Shown here: positions 1 through 8,313 of the stretch, one piece after another | Numbering within the stretch: the stretch's first letter is position 1 | Layout of the letters: each line of letters opens with the position of its first letter | Origin: Chryseobacterium populi | GTDB lineage: Bacteria; Bacteroidota; Bacteroidia; Flavobacteriales; Weeksellaceae | Direction of reading: 5' to 3' | Assembly: GCF_000282115.1 (NCBI RefSeq) | Contig: NZ_AKJY01000012.1 | Location: 124,001-188,000 of the forward strand | DNA length: 64,000 nt | Translations under genes and position numbers: made by a program | The notes under the pieces: model-generated | Databases searched by the model: none | Told to the model about the DNA's origin: nothing | Seen by the model: only the letters and a program-made list of their open reading frames with translations

Positions 1-2
1 AA

Positions 3-413
3 GGAATTCCTTGGCCGCTGGCCGGCTTTAAAAACGAACGCTCATTTTTAAGCATTGATAATCTTTGCTATTTAATGCATCATATGTTGGAGAAAAAAAC
101 AGTTGCGTCCGGTATTTATCACTTTGCAGATGATGAAAATATTTCCACAAACAAATTGATACAAATTATATCTAGAGTATTAGGAAAGAAATCTAAACTA
201 TGGAATATTCCTTCCGGATTCATTAAAGGTATTGTGAAAATAGGTGATATATTACCGTTGCCACTCAATTCGGAACGCTTAAAAAAGCTAACTGAAAGTT
301 ATGTAGTTTCGAACCAAAAAATAAAAAACGCACTAGAAATAAAACAACTACCTTTATCGGCAGAAGAAGGATTGGTTAGTACCATTACAAGTTTTAAAAA
401 TAATAAAAAATGA
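3..413 (+). CDS. NAD-dependent sugar epimerase/reductase, C-terminal part
   Basis: This is the C-terminal end of a gene that begins before the window; the frame is open from base 3 with no stop. The first visible residues (GIPWPLAGF) and the segment GIYHFADDENIS match the C-terminal substrate-binding half of extended SDR nucleotide-sugar epimerases or 4-reductases. The NAD-binding Rossmann half is not in the window, so the reaction cannot be assigned. The stop codon overlaps the start of the sugar transferase gene by 4 bases (ATGA), so the two are translationally coupled. Such pairs (SDR enzyme plus phosphoglycosyltransferase) commonly make and load the first sugar of a surface glycan. An internal ATG at 75 is not the likely start. 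Confidence 0.75.
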   Translation, partial: GIPWPLAGFKNERSFLSIDNLCYLMHHMLEKKTVASGIYHFADDENISTNKLIQIISRVLGKKSKLWNIPSGFIKGIVKIGDILPLPLNSERLKKLTESYVVSNQKIKNALEIKQLPLSAEEGLVSTITSFKNNKK

Positions 414-961
414 TACGTATTTTCGATTTTATCTTTTCATTTGTAGGAATTCTTTTTTTATGGCCAGTAGGCATAATACTTTATCTTGTTGGTATTTTTG
501 ATACAGGCTCACCCATTTTTGTACAGGAAAGAGTAGGACGTTATAAAAAACCTTTTAAACTGATTAAATTCAGAACAATGCATGTGAATACAAAATCTGT
601 TGCCACCCATTTATCAAACCAATCTTCCGTGACAAAATTTGGAGGGTTTCTAAGAAAATCCAAATTGGATGAACTTCCTCAATTGATTAATGTGTTAATT
701 GGAGATATGAGCTTGGTAGGACCCAGACCCAATCTTTTTAATCAGGTAGAACTCATAGAAGAAAGAGACAAACGAGGTGTGTATAACGCAGTCCCCGGCA
801 TTACAGGGCTTGCCCAAATTAATGAAATCGATATGTCTACACCAAAAGATTTAGCAGAAAAAGATGCTGAAATGCTTCAGAATCTTACACTTTCTGATTA
901 TTTTCAATATATTTTTGCAACGGTAAGTGGTAAAGGGCAGGGAGATAGAATCCAAAAGTAA
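410..961 (+). CDS. Sugar transferase (monotopic phosphoglycosyltransferase)
   Basis: A 183-residue bacterial sugar transferase of the short PglC/WbaP-C type, which moves a sugar-1-phosphate from a UDP-sugar onto undecaprenyl phosphate at the inner membrane face. One hydrophobic N-terminal segment (about residues 3-28) would be the re-entrant helix. The family signatures are visible: KFRTM near residue 60, then KLDELPQLINVL and GDMSLVGPRP around residues 83-108, and GITGLAQI near 128. It overlaps the upstream epimerase by 4 bases. The donor sugar is probably the product of that epimerase or of the neighbouring PglE-like aminotransferase, which is an inference. Confidence 0.9.
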   Translation: MIRIFDFIFSFVGILFLWPVGIILYLVGIFDTGSPIFVQERVGRYKKPFKLIKFRTMHVNTKSVATHLSNQSSVTKFGGFLRKSKLDELPQLINVLIGDMSLVGPRPNLFNQVELIEERDKRGVYNAVPGITGLAQINEIDMSTPKDLAEKDAEMLQNLTLSDYFQYIFATVSGKGQGDRIQK

Positions 962-1050
962 TATTTTTAGGCTACTTTTTGATAAAATTATAATAAGTGG
1001 GAATATAGAAAGAAGCACAATGAATTTTGATTTGATTTCTCCGAAATAAA

Positions 1051-1058
1051 TACATTTG
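1051..1058 (+). promoter_or_regulatory. Promoter -7 element for the PglE-like aminotransferase
   Basis: TACATTTG fits the Bacteroidota -7 consensus TAnnTTTG. A TTTG at 1026-1029, 21 bases upstream, can serve as the -33 element. The predicted start of transcription is roughly 14 bases before the ATG at 1078. Confidence 0.6.
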
Positions 1059-1077
1059 TTATTAGTTATAAAATGAT

Positions 1078-2214
1078 ATGAAAGATAAAATTTGGCTCTC
1101 CTCACCTCATCTCACTGGAAGAGAAATATTTTTTGTAGAAGATGCTTTTCAGAAAAACTGGGTGACTTCATTAGGTGAAAATATCAATGAATTTGAAAAT
1201 AGTTTACAGAGATATCTTCATGGAAATGTTCAGATTTGCGCACTCAATTCAGCTACTTCGGCTATTCATCTTGCATTAGTAATTCTAGGTATTACAGCTG
1301 GTGACGAGGTTATAACATCTTCATTTTCTTTTATTGCTTCAGCCAACCCTATTGCCTATCAAGGTGCAATTCCTGTTTTTGTAGACTCTGAAAAAGATAC
1401 CTGGAATATGTCTCCGGCAGCTTTACAGGAAGCTATTGAAGGCAGAATCTCAAAAGGGAATAAACCAAAAGCAATCATAGTTGTTCACCTGTATGGAATG
1501 CCTGCAAAAATGGATGAAGTTTTATCAATTGCAGCAAAATATGAAATTCCTGTCATTGAAGATGCAGCCGAAGCATTAGGTTCTAAATATAAAGGAAATG
1601 CTTGTGGAACATTTGGACGTTTCGGAATTTTATCTTTTAACGGAAATAAAATAATTACGACATCAGGAGGCGGAGCATTGGTTTGCCATACTCAGGAAGA
1701 TAAAGACAAAACGGTTTTCCTTTCTACCCAGGCGAGAGATAATGCACCGCATTATCAACATTCGCATATCGGCTATAATTACAGAATGAGTAATATCTCT
1801 GCAGGAATAGGACGTGGTCAGATGGAAGTTTTAAATGACAGAGTTGATGCCCGCAGAAAAATGCAGAGTTTCTATGTAGATATATTTAAGGATATTGATG
1901 GAGTAGAAGTGCTTTCAGAACCAGGTACAGATTTTTATTCCAATCACTGGTTGTCTGCAATCACTGTAGATGCTTCGAAAACAGGTAAAACCCGTGAAGA
2001 TCTGCGTCTCGCATTTCTTGAAGATAATATAGAATCCAGGCCTCTGTGGAAGCCTATGCACATGCAGCCTGTTTTTGCAGATGCTCCGTATTATGGCGGA
2101 AATGTAGCCGAAACTCTTTTCGAAAACGGATTATGCCTGCCTTCAGGGTCTAATCTTACGGATGATGAAAGAAACAGAATTGCTAAAGTGATAAAACAAG
2201 TTTTCTCCAAATAA
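1078..2214 (+). CDS. DegT/DnrJ/EryC1 aminotransferase, PglE-like
   Basis: A 378-residue PLP-dependent nucleotide-sugar aminotransferase of the DegT family, which transfers an amino group from glutamate to a 4-keto sugar. The PLP lysine is K191 in SFNGNKIITTSGGG. The Asp that contacts the pyridine nitrogen is in VIEDAAEALG near residue 161. The N-terminal LSSPHLTGREIFFVEDAF and the length match PglE/PseC/LegC-type enzymes, and the overall look is closest to PglE (UDP-N-acetylbacillosamine route). It has its own promoter and stands just after the sugar transferase, so a bacillosamine-like first sugar is plausible. No PglD-like acetyltransferase lies next to it in this window. Confidence 0.88.
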   Translation: MKDKIWLSSPHLTGREIFFVEDAFQKNWVTSLGENINEFENSLQRYLHGNVQICALNSATSAIHLALVILGITAGDEVITSSFSFIASANPIAYQGAIPVFVDSEKDTWNMSPAALQEAIEGRISKGNKPKAIIVVHLYGMPAKMDEVLSIAAKYEIPVIEDAAEALGSKYKGNACGTFGRFGILSFNGNKIITTSGGGALVCHTQEDKDKTVFLSTQARDNAPHYQHSHIGYNYRMSNISAGIGRGQMEVLNDRVDARRKMQSFYVDIFKDIDGVEVLSEPGTDFYSNHWLSAITVDASKTGKTREDLRLAFLEDNIESRPLWKPMHMQPVFADAPYYGGNVAETLFENGLCLPSGSNLTDDERNRIAKVIKQVFSK

Positions 2215-2240
2215 GAAAATTTTGATTATTGAAAAAAATA

Positions 2241-2275
2241 AAACGGGTGTCTGAGAGTATCGAGGACATCCGTTT
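2241..2275 (+). terminator. Weak hairpin after the PglE-like gene
   Basis: An 11-base arm AAACGGGTGTC at 2241-2251 pairs with GACATCCGTTT at 2265-2275 with one wobble. It lies 27 bases past the stop codon. There is no clear T tract, so termination may be weak. Confidence 0.35.
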
Positions 2276-2385
2276 AGCATATAAGATGATCAATTAAAAG
2301 TCAAATCTGATTTTTTTAAGAAATATTTAATCTGTCTTGTGCTTCAATAGATTTTTTCTTATAAATTAATTTCTGACATATTTTA

Positions 2386-2393
2386 TATATTTG
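2386..2393 (+). promoter_or_regulatory. Promoter -7 element for the second sugar transferase
   Basis: TATATTTG fits the TAnnTTTG consensus. It ends 17 bases before the GTG start at 2411, leaving a leader of only about 10 bases. Confidence 0.55.
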
Positions 2394-2410
2394 CGGTCAA
2401 TACAAATTTT

Positions 2411-2980
2411 GTGAAAAAATACCCTCTCTGGAAAAAGTTGATGGATTACGGTATGACTACCGTTGCCGTGATTATATTGCTTCCTGTTTTCGTTTTACTG
2501 ATGATTCTGACCTCTTACGATACAGGCTTTCCCGGTATTTTCATTCAGAAACGGATTGGCAGGCAGGCAAAACCCTTTAATATTTATAAATTCAGAACCC
2601 TCCACCCCGAAACCCGTCAAAAATCTGCTATAGGAAATTGGATGCGAAGAACAAAATTAGATGAACTTCCCCAGTTATTTAATATTATAAAAGGGGATAT
2701 GTCTTTAATCGGTCCCAGGCCGGATATTCCAGGGTATTATGATAGGCTGGAAGGGGAAGACCGCCTTATTCTCCAATTAAAACCGGGCCTTATCAGCGAT
2801 GCTGGGATTAAATACAGCAATGAGGAAGAAATACTTAAACAACAGGAAAATCCGTTAAAGTACAATGATGAAGTTCTGTTTCCGGATAAGATAAAAATGA
2901 ATCTTGATTATTACTATCATCTTTCTTTAAAGAATGACCTTCACATATTAATAAAAACCGTTTCAATATTGAGAATATAA
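2411..2980 (+). CDS. Sugar transferase (phosphoglycosyltransferase), second copy
   Basis: A 189-residue sugar transferase starting with GTG (MKKYPLWKKLMDYG). It has an N-terminal hydrophobic segment (about residues 12-35) and the family motifs KFRTLHPETR, RRTKLDELPQLFNIIKGDMSLIGPRPD and LKPGLISDAG. It would transfer a sugar-1-phosphate to undecaprenyl phosphate. It is a single-gene unit: its own promoter precedes it, and a gap of 30 bases separates it from the DUF3575 gene. It is one of three initiating transferases in this locus, so it may serve a separate glycan such as lipopolysaccharide, capsule or protein glycosylation; the sequence does not say which. Confidence 0.88.
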   Translation: MKKYPLWKKLMDYGMTTVAVIILLPVFVLLMILTSYDTGFPGIFIQKRIGRQAKPFNIYKFRTLHPETRQKSAIGNWMRRTKLDELPQLFNIIKGDMSLIGPRPDIPGYYDRLEGEDRLILQLKPGLISDAGIKYSNEEEILKQQENPLKYNDEVLFPDKIKMNLDYYYHLSLKNDLHILIKTVSILRI

Positions 2981-3010
2981 TTACTACTGTTAGAACAAAA
3001 ATATTATACA

Positions 3011-3637
3011 ATGAAATGTTTATCTAAAAATCTTTATGTCGCTGGCTGTTTTTGTTTAGCTTCTTTGGTGAGTGCTCAGACGGAAGTAAAAATGAATGCG
3101 CTTTTTGCGCCGGTAGGTATTGTAAATGTTGCTGTTGAAAAATCGCTGAATAAAAATTTCACCCTGCAGGCTGAAGCTTTTGTTTCTCCATGGAAATCTC
3201 TCGGGGGCAAAAATCTTCAGATTTATATGGGGACATTGGAAGGCCGCTATTATTTTGATGAAAGTATGAAGAAATGGTATGTAGGAGCTTATCTCTCAAT
3301 GGCAGCTTTTAATCTTCAGAAATGGAACTATTGGAATAAAAAAGCTGTATACGATGAAAATGGAATTCCTGAAACTTTACCTGATGGCAGTATACGCAAA
3401 ACAGAGAGATATCAGAAAGGGTTGGCTTTTATTGTGGGAGTAAGTGGCGGATATCATTTTACAATCAACGACAGATGGGGCCTGGATGTCTATGCGGGAA
3501 TAGGAAACGAGCAGTCTTTTTATAAAGGTTATTTAAAAGATAACAATGAAAGATATGACGGAGCCAAAAAATGGAATAAAAGTGGAGAGCTTATTCCTAC
3601 ACGTGGTGGTTTAATGGTAACCTATAAGTTGAAATAA
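3011..3637 (+). CDS. DUF3575-type outer-membrane protein
   Basis: A 208-residue protein with a cleavable signal peptide (about residues 1-22, ending LASLVSAQ). The body alternates short beta strands, for example MNALFAPVGIVNVAVEKSLNKN and GGYHFTINDRWGLDVYAGIG, and ends in a strand MVTYKLK, as expected for a small outer-membrane barrel. The pattern near the N-terminus resembles the DUF3575 family common in Bacteroidetes. The molecular role is unknown. It lies between glycan genes and could be involved in envelope assembly, but position is the only hint. Confidence 0.75.
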   Translation: MKCLSKNLYVAGCFCLASLVSAQTEVKMNALFAPVGIVNVAVEKSLNKNFTLQAEAFVSPWKSLGGKNLQIYMGTLEGRYYFDESMKKWYVGAYLSMAAFNLQKWNYWNKKAVYDENGIPETLPDGSIRKTERYQKGLAFIVGVSGGYHFTINDRWGLDVYAGIGNEQSFYKGYLKDNNERYDGAKKWNKSGELIPTRGGLMVTYKLK

Positions 3638-3766
3638 AACGATTCAGAGTTATTGAATTTTATTGCATTTTTAATAATGTTAAGCTGGTAGTAGTTAAGA
3701 TAACTTTACAAAAAAAGTTCTTGTCAATATATTACATAAATTACTGCAATGAATTTATAAAATATA

Positions 3767-3774
3767 TATATTTG
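3767..3774 (+). promoter_or_regulatory. Promoter -7 element of the main polysaccharide operon
   Basis: TATATTTG in a strongly AT-rich stretch, 49 bases before the ATG of the tyrosine kinase at 3824. It is the only good -7 match in the 186-base gap and probably drives the genes from 3824 onward. Confidence 0.55.
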
Positions 3775-3823
3775 CAAGGTTTATTCATAGATTATAAAAT
3801 TATTCACTTCTTTAAAAAAAAGT

Positions 3824-6193
3824 ATGGAGAAAGGCAATAGCGCTGATTTAAATATCCGAGAAATTTTAAAACCATATTTACAGAAACGGCTTTTGTTTCT
3901 TATCAGTATATTTTTAATGCTAATTGTGGCGATGTATTTTATTAAATCGTCAGTGCCGGTTTATAAGATTAAGTCAACAGTTCTGATCAAAGATGCTCAA
4001 AAGATGTCTTCAGCTTCGGGTGACTTTGGTATTTTACAAAGTTTGGGAGCAATGCCTGGGATGGGGACCAGCAGTATTGAAAACGAAATAGATATCTTTA
4101 AATCAAAATCTATTATTGAAGATGTTTTGAAAAACGTCAATTTTCAGACACCTGTCTATGCAAAACATTTATTGTATAATACAGAACTTTATGGAGATAA
4201 TCTTCCTGTAATTATAAGAGTAGTTAATGAGAGAAAAGATGCGGAGTTTTCTGGAGAGCCTATTGATATCAGTATTCAGAATAATATGGTAAAGCTTCAC
4301 TCAAAAGATTTTAGTAAAGACTTTACTTCGCCGTTCGATAAAGTCATTCGTCTTCCATTTGCAGATATTATCATTTCTAAAAATAAAGATTTTAAAAATA
4401 GTAAAGAGAGCAGTCAGAATTTATCAAACCTATTTTTTACCTATACTGATTTTGAGGGTACGGTAGATGCATTCCGGAAAGGCCTGCAGGTTAATCTTTC
4501 AAATAAAGAAGGAACCATAATAGAACTGTCTTTAGATTATCCGGAGAAAGAAAAAGCAAAGATTTTTTTAAATAAAATAGTGCTTCAGTATAATTTGTAT
4601 GCCATTGAAGATAAAAATATTCAATCCAAAAGAAGTAAGGATTTTATAGATGAGCGTATTAATTTGATTTCAAGAGAGCTGGGTGATGTTGAGACACAAA
4701 AGGAAAGATTTAAATCCACCAATAATATTGTAGATTTACCGACAGAGGCAAAAATGAACCTTCAGCTGAAAGAAGGTACAAAAGGAAGATTGCTGGATAT
4801 TGATACCCAATTGGAGCTTAACAGGGATTTACAGAATTTTTTAAGTAAGAAAGGGGTTTCAGATGTTTTACCGGTGAATATAGGACTTAATAATGATGCA
4901 GCTACGAAAGGTATTCTGGATTATAATGAATTGGTTATTCAAAGAAATAAGCTCTTAGAAAATGCAACTTCTGAGAACCCGCTGGTAAAGGAAATTGAAA
5001 AACAACTCGCTCTGATGAAATCATCAGTAAACCAAAGTCTTTCTAAAAATGAAGTTTCCTTGGATTTTGCCCGTAAAAGAATGTTATCTGAAATGGGAAC
5101 ATCCGAAGGTAAAATCAGTCAGATTCCTTTTCAGGAGAAACTTTTCAGAAATATAGAGCGTCAGCAGCAGATTAAAGAAAATTTATATCTTATCCTTTTG
5201 CAGAAGAGAGAAGAAGCTGCTATTACAATGGCAATAACTTCCGAAAAAGCCAGGATTATAGATCAGGCCTATGCCCTTAGAAAACCGGTCTCACCCAAAA
5301 AAATATGGATTTTAGGAATTGCATTAGCCTTAGGAGTTATTCTTCCATTCCTTTACATATTCGCAAAAATTTTATTGAAGAATAAAATTGAAAAAGGCAG
5401 CGATTTAACTACAAATACCCAGATACCACTTTTGGCTGAAATACCAAGATTGGGCAGAAAAGAAAAAGAATATATTGAAACGAATGATACTTCTCAGGTG
5501 GCGGAAGCTTTCAGAATTTTAGTTACCAATTTAAAATATATACTTCCAAAGAAAGATTCAGCAAAAATTATTCTGGTAACTTCGTCTGTTAAAGGAGAAG
5601 GTAAAACATTTGTTTCTGTAAACTTATCGTTGGCATTATCGTCCGGGGTAAATAAGGTTTTAATCATTGGTTCAGATATAAGAAACCCCCAATTGCAGAG
5701 GTTTAATAACAATATGAAAAATGCAACTGGTTTAAGTGAGTACTTACATGGGGAAGTTCAGGATCCAAAAGCAATCATTCATCCTAGTAATTTTCATTCA
5801 AACTGTGATTTTATTTATTCAGGAAGTATTCCGCCTAATCCTGCTGAACTTCTTGAGAATGGCAGATATGAAAAATTGATAGGTGAAGTTTCAGGTCAGT
5901 ATAATTATATTATTCTTGATACAGCACCTTTAATGCTAGTTACCGATACATTATTGATTTCACAAATTGCAGATGCTACCGTATATGTTGTAAGATCAGA
6001 ATTTTCAGAGAAAGAATTTGTACATTTTGCAGAAGGGAAAATTAATAGTGAAAAAATTAAGAAGGCAGCATTTGTTCTCAATGATGTACATGCTTCTAAT
6101 TTAGGGTATGGTAACAAATATGGATACGGATATCATGCGGATGTAGAAAAGTGGTGGCAACGATTATTCAATTTTAAAAAAAATAACTCATAA
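3824..6193 (+). CDS. Polysaccharide biosynthesis tyrosine autokinase (Wzc-like)
   Basis: A 789-residue fused Wzz/BY-kinase that controls chain length and export of surface polysaccharide at the inner membrane. A transmembrane helix lies near residues 20-41, followed by a periplasmic Wzz domain with coiled-coil segments (about 220-470), a second helix near 490-513, and a cytoplasmic kinase domain. Walker A is SVKGEGKT with the lysine at residue 594; the A' motif is IIGSDIRNP and Walker B is IILDTAP. The C-terminus carries a tyrosine cluster (Y762, Y766, Y768, Y770), the usual autophosphorylation tail. No Wza-type export gene precedes it, which is unusual for this family. The next gene starts 3 bases after its stop. 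Confidence 0.93.
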   Translation: MEKGNSADLNIREILKPYLQKRLLFLISIFLMLIVAMYFIKSSVPVYKIKSTVLIKDAQKMSSASGDFGILQSLGAMPGMGTSSIENEIDIFKSKSIIEDVLKNVNFQTPVYAKHLLYNTELYGDNLPVIIRVVNERKDAEFSGEPIDISIQNNMVKLHSKDFSKDFTSPFDKVIRLPFADIIISKNKDFKNSKESSQNLSNLFFTYTDFEGTVDAFRKGLQVNLSNKEGTIIELSLDYPEKEKAKIFLNKIVLQYNLYAIEDKNIQSKRSKDFIDERINLISRELGDVETQKERFKSTNNIVDLPTEAKMNLQLKEGTKGRLLDIDTQLELNRDLQNFLSKKGVSDVLPVNIGLNNDAATKGILDYNELVIQRNKLLENATSENPLVKEIEKQLALMKSSVNQSLSKNEVSLDFARKRMLSEMGTSEGKISQIPFQEKLFRNIERQQQIKENLYLILLQKREEAAITMAITSEKARIIDQAYALRKPVSPKKIWILGIALALGVILPFLYIFAKILLKNKIEKGSDLTTNTQIPLLAEIPRLGRKEKEYIETNDTSQVAEAFRILVTNLKYILPKKDSAKIILVTSSVKGEGKTFVSVNLSLALSSGVNKVLIIGSDIRNPQLQRFNNNMKNATGLSEYLHGEVQDPKAIIHPSNFHSNCDFIYSGSIPPNPAELLENGRYEKLIGEVSGQYNYIILDTAPLMLVTDTLLISQIADATVYVVRSEFSEKEFVHFAEGKINSEKIKKAAFVLNDVHASNLGYGNKYGYGYHADVEKWWQRLFNFKKNNS

Positions 6194-6196
6194 CTC

Positions 6197-7219
6197 ATGT
6201 ATAAGGGTAAAGTTTTAATGATTACCGGAGGCACCGGTTCTTTTGGTAATGCAATGCTTAAAGGATTCCTTAACTCTGATCTGAAAGAAATAAGAATTTT
6301 TTCCCGTGACGAAAAGAAACAGGAGGATATGCGTATCGAATATAAAAATGACAAATTAAATTTTGTAATTGGAGATATTCGTGATTTCAAAAGTATTAAT
6401 GCTGCAATGAACGGAGTAGATTTTGTATTTCATGCAGCCGCATTAAAACAAGTCCCGTCCTGCGAATTTTATCCGATGCAGGCAGTTCAGACCAATATTT
6501 TAGGTGCCGAAAATGTACTGGAGGCAGCAGCTCAGAATAATGTACAAAGGGTTGTTGTTTTGAGTACCGATAAAGCTGTTTATCCTATTAATGCAATGGG
6601 GATCTCCAAAGCAATGATGGAAAAATTGGCGGTTGCCAAAGCTCGCGACCGAAGAGTAGATAATGCTAATGCTATTTATACCGTAACACGATACGGAAAT
6701 GTAATGTGTTCTCGAGGTTCAATCATCCCTTTATTTATCAAGCAGATTAAAGAAGGCAAACCTTTAACGATTACAAATCCGGATATGACCCGGTTTATGA
6801 TGTCTCTGGATGATTCTGTAGAATTGGTGATGTTTGCATTTAATAATGGTAATCCGGGAGATATATTTGTGCAAAAATCACCGGCAGCTACAATCCTTGT
6901 TCTTGCACAGGCTTTGAAAGAATTATTCAATGCTGATAATGAAATTGTTATTATCGGAGAAAGACATGCCGAAAAAAAATATGAAACTTTATGTTCTAAA
7001 GAAGAAATGTCCAAGGCGGAAGACTTAGGTAGATTTTACAGAATTCCGGCCGATTTCAGGGATTTGAATTATACAAAATACGTTCAGGAAGACGGCCCTA
7101 AATTGATTGATAACGAATACAATTCTGATAATACTGAAAGACTGAACATTGAGGAATTGAAAGCGCTCCTTCTTACTTTAGATCATGTTAAAGACGAGCT
7201 AGCTACCCATAATAAATAA
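6197..7219 (+). CDS. UDP-GlcNAc 4,6-dehydratase (inverting), CapE/FlaA1-like
   Basis: A 340-residue short FlaA1-type SDR. The NAD site TGGTGSFG is at residues 10-17. The active-site region has STDK at 123-126 and M134-x3-K138, the Met-for-Tyr variant typical of UDP-GlcNAc 4,6-dehydratases. ALKQVPSCEFYPMQAVQTN and the C-terminal HAEKKYETLCSKEEM and YRIPADFRDLNY segments resemble CapE/WbjB more than PseB. The predicted product is a UDP-2-acetamido-2,6-dideoxy-4-hexulose with inverted C5. The usual CapF and CapG partners are absent; two DegT-family genes follow after 5 bases, so the keto sugar is probably aminated rather than turned into FucNAc. Confidence 0.9.
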   Translation: MYKGKVLMITGGTGSFGNAMLKGFLNSDLKEIRIFSRDEKKQEDMRIEYKNDKLNFVIGDIRDFKSINAAMNGVDFVFHAAALKQVPSCEFYPMQAVQTNILGAENVLEAAAQNNVQRVVVLSTDKAVYPINAMGISKAMMEKLAVAKARDRRVDNANAIYTVTRYGNVMCSRGSIIPLFIKQIKEGKPLTITNPDMTRFMMSLDDSVELVMFAFNNGNPGDIFVQKSPAATILVLAQALKELFNADNEIVIIGERHAEKKYETLCSKEEMSKAEDLGRFYRIPADFRDLNYTKYVQEDGPKLIDNEYNSDNTERLNIEELKALLLTLDHVKDELATHNK

Positions 7220-7224
7220 TAAAG

Positions 7225-8313
7225 ATGTTACCATTAGTAAAAACTTCCATTCCTCCCAGGGATATTTTAATGCCGAAGTTGGAAGAAATTTTATACAGCG
7301 GCTATGTTGCACAAGGCGAGGCGGTAGAACAATTTGAAAGGAAATTTGAAGAATATATAGGTGGAGGCAATACTCTTTCCTTAAATTCCGGAACGGCAGC
7401 TTTACACATTGCTTTGATTTTGGCAGGTGTAAAGGAAGGAGATGAAGTGATCAGTACTGCATTAACAGCTGAGCCCACCAATGTTGCCATAAAAATGATC
7501 GGAGCCAAAGTAAGATGGGCAGATATAGACATAAAAACCGGGAATATTTCTCCTGATGCGATTGAAAAAGCCATTAATCCGAAAACAAAAGCGATTATCG
7601 TAGTAGATTATGCCGGAATTCCGGTAGATGTAAAACGTATTCAGGAAATTTCTGAAAAATATAATATTCCGGTTATCGAAGATGCAGCTCATGCGCTCGG
7701 AGCTAAATATAACGGAAAAAAAACAGGAAATCATTTTCCTTTTACAGTGTATTCATTTCAGGCGATCAAACATCTAACTACAATTGATGGTGGTGCTTTG
7801 CAGATTCTGGATAACGAATTGTATGAAAAAGGGAAAATAATCCGCTGGTTTGGATTAGACAAAAAACTAACCAGGATGGATAATAATATCACAATTCAAG
7901 GGTACAAATACCATATGAATAATGTGAATGCTATGATCGGTCTTGTCCAACTGGAAAATATTGAAAAATTAGTACAAAAATATATTGACAACGGGAAATA
8001 TCTTGACGAACATTTAATGGGAGTCGAAGGTGTTGAACTGATCCAGTATTATCCGGACACAGAATCTTCTTACTGGCTTTATACTTTAAAAGTGGATAAC
8101 AGGGATGCATTCATAAAGAAAATGGAAAATAACGGGATTATGGCTTCTGAGCTTCATAAAAGAAATGATCTGCATACCTATTTAAATGATTTTCCTGCAG
8201 AAATGCCTAATTTGGATGTTTTCTATAGCAAAATGGTACACCTTCCGTGTGGATGGTGGGTTACAAAAGAGGATTGCGATAAAATAATCAAACTTATTAA
8301 AGAGGGCTGGTAA
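7225..8313 (+). CDS. DegT family nucleotide-sugar aminotransferase (catalytic Lys present)
   Basis: A 362-residue PLP aminotransferase. The Schiff-base lysine is K182 in SFQAIKHLTTIDGG, and the pyridine-contacting Asp is in VIEDAAHALG near residue 153. SLNSGTAALHIAL near 52-64 is the PLP phosphate-binding turn. It starts 5 bases after the 4,6-dehydratase gene and probably aminates that enzyme's 4-keto product. The stop codon shares one base with the start of the next gene (TAATG). The next protein is a paralogue of similar length that lacks the lysine, so the two may form a mixed dimer; that is an inference. Confidence 0.9.
   Translation: MLPLVKTSIPPRDILMPKLEEILYSGYVAQGEAVEQFERKFEEYIGGGNTLSLNSGTAALHIALILAGVKEGDEVISTALTAEPTNVAIKMIGAKVRWADIDIKTGNISPDAIEKAINPKTKAIIVVDYAGIPVDVKRIQEISEKYNIPVIEDAAHALGAKYNGKKTGNHFPFTVYSFQAIKHLTTIDGGALQILDNELYEKGKIIRWFGLDKKLTRMDNNITIQGYKYHMNNVNAMIGLVQLENIEKLVQKYIDNGKYLDEHLMGVEGVELIQYYPDTESSYWLYTLKVDNRDAFIKKMENNGIMASELHKRNDLHTYLNDFPAEMPNLDVFYSKMVHLPCGWWVTKEDCDKIIKLIKEGW

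Noticed and set aside
2241..2275. The hairpin after the PglE-like gene as a mobile repeat
   Set aside because: It has no second copy in the window and no flanking duplication; a weak terminator is the simpler reading.
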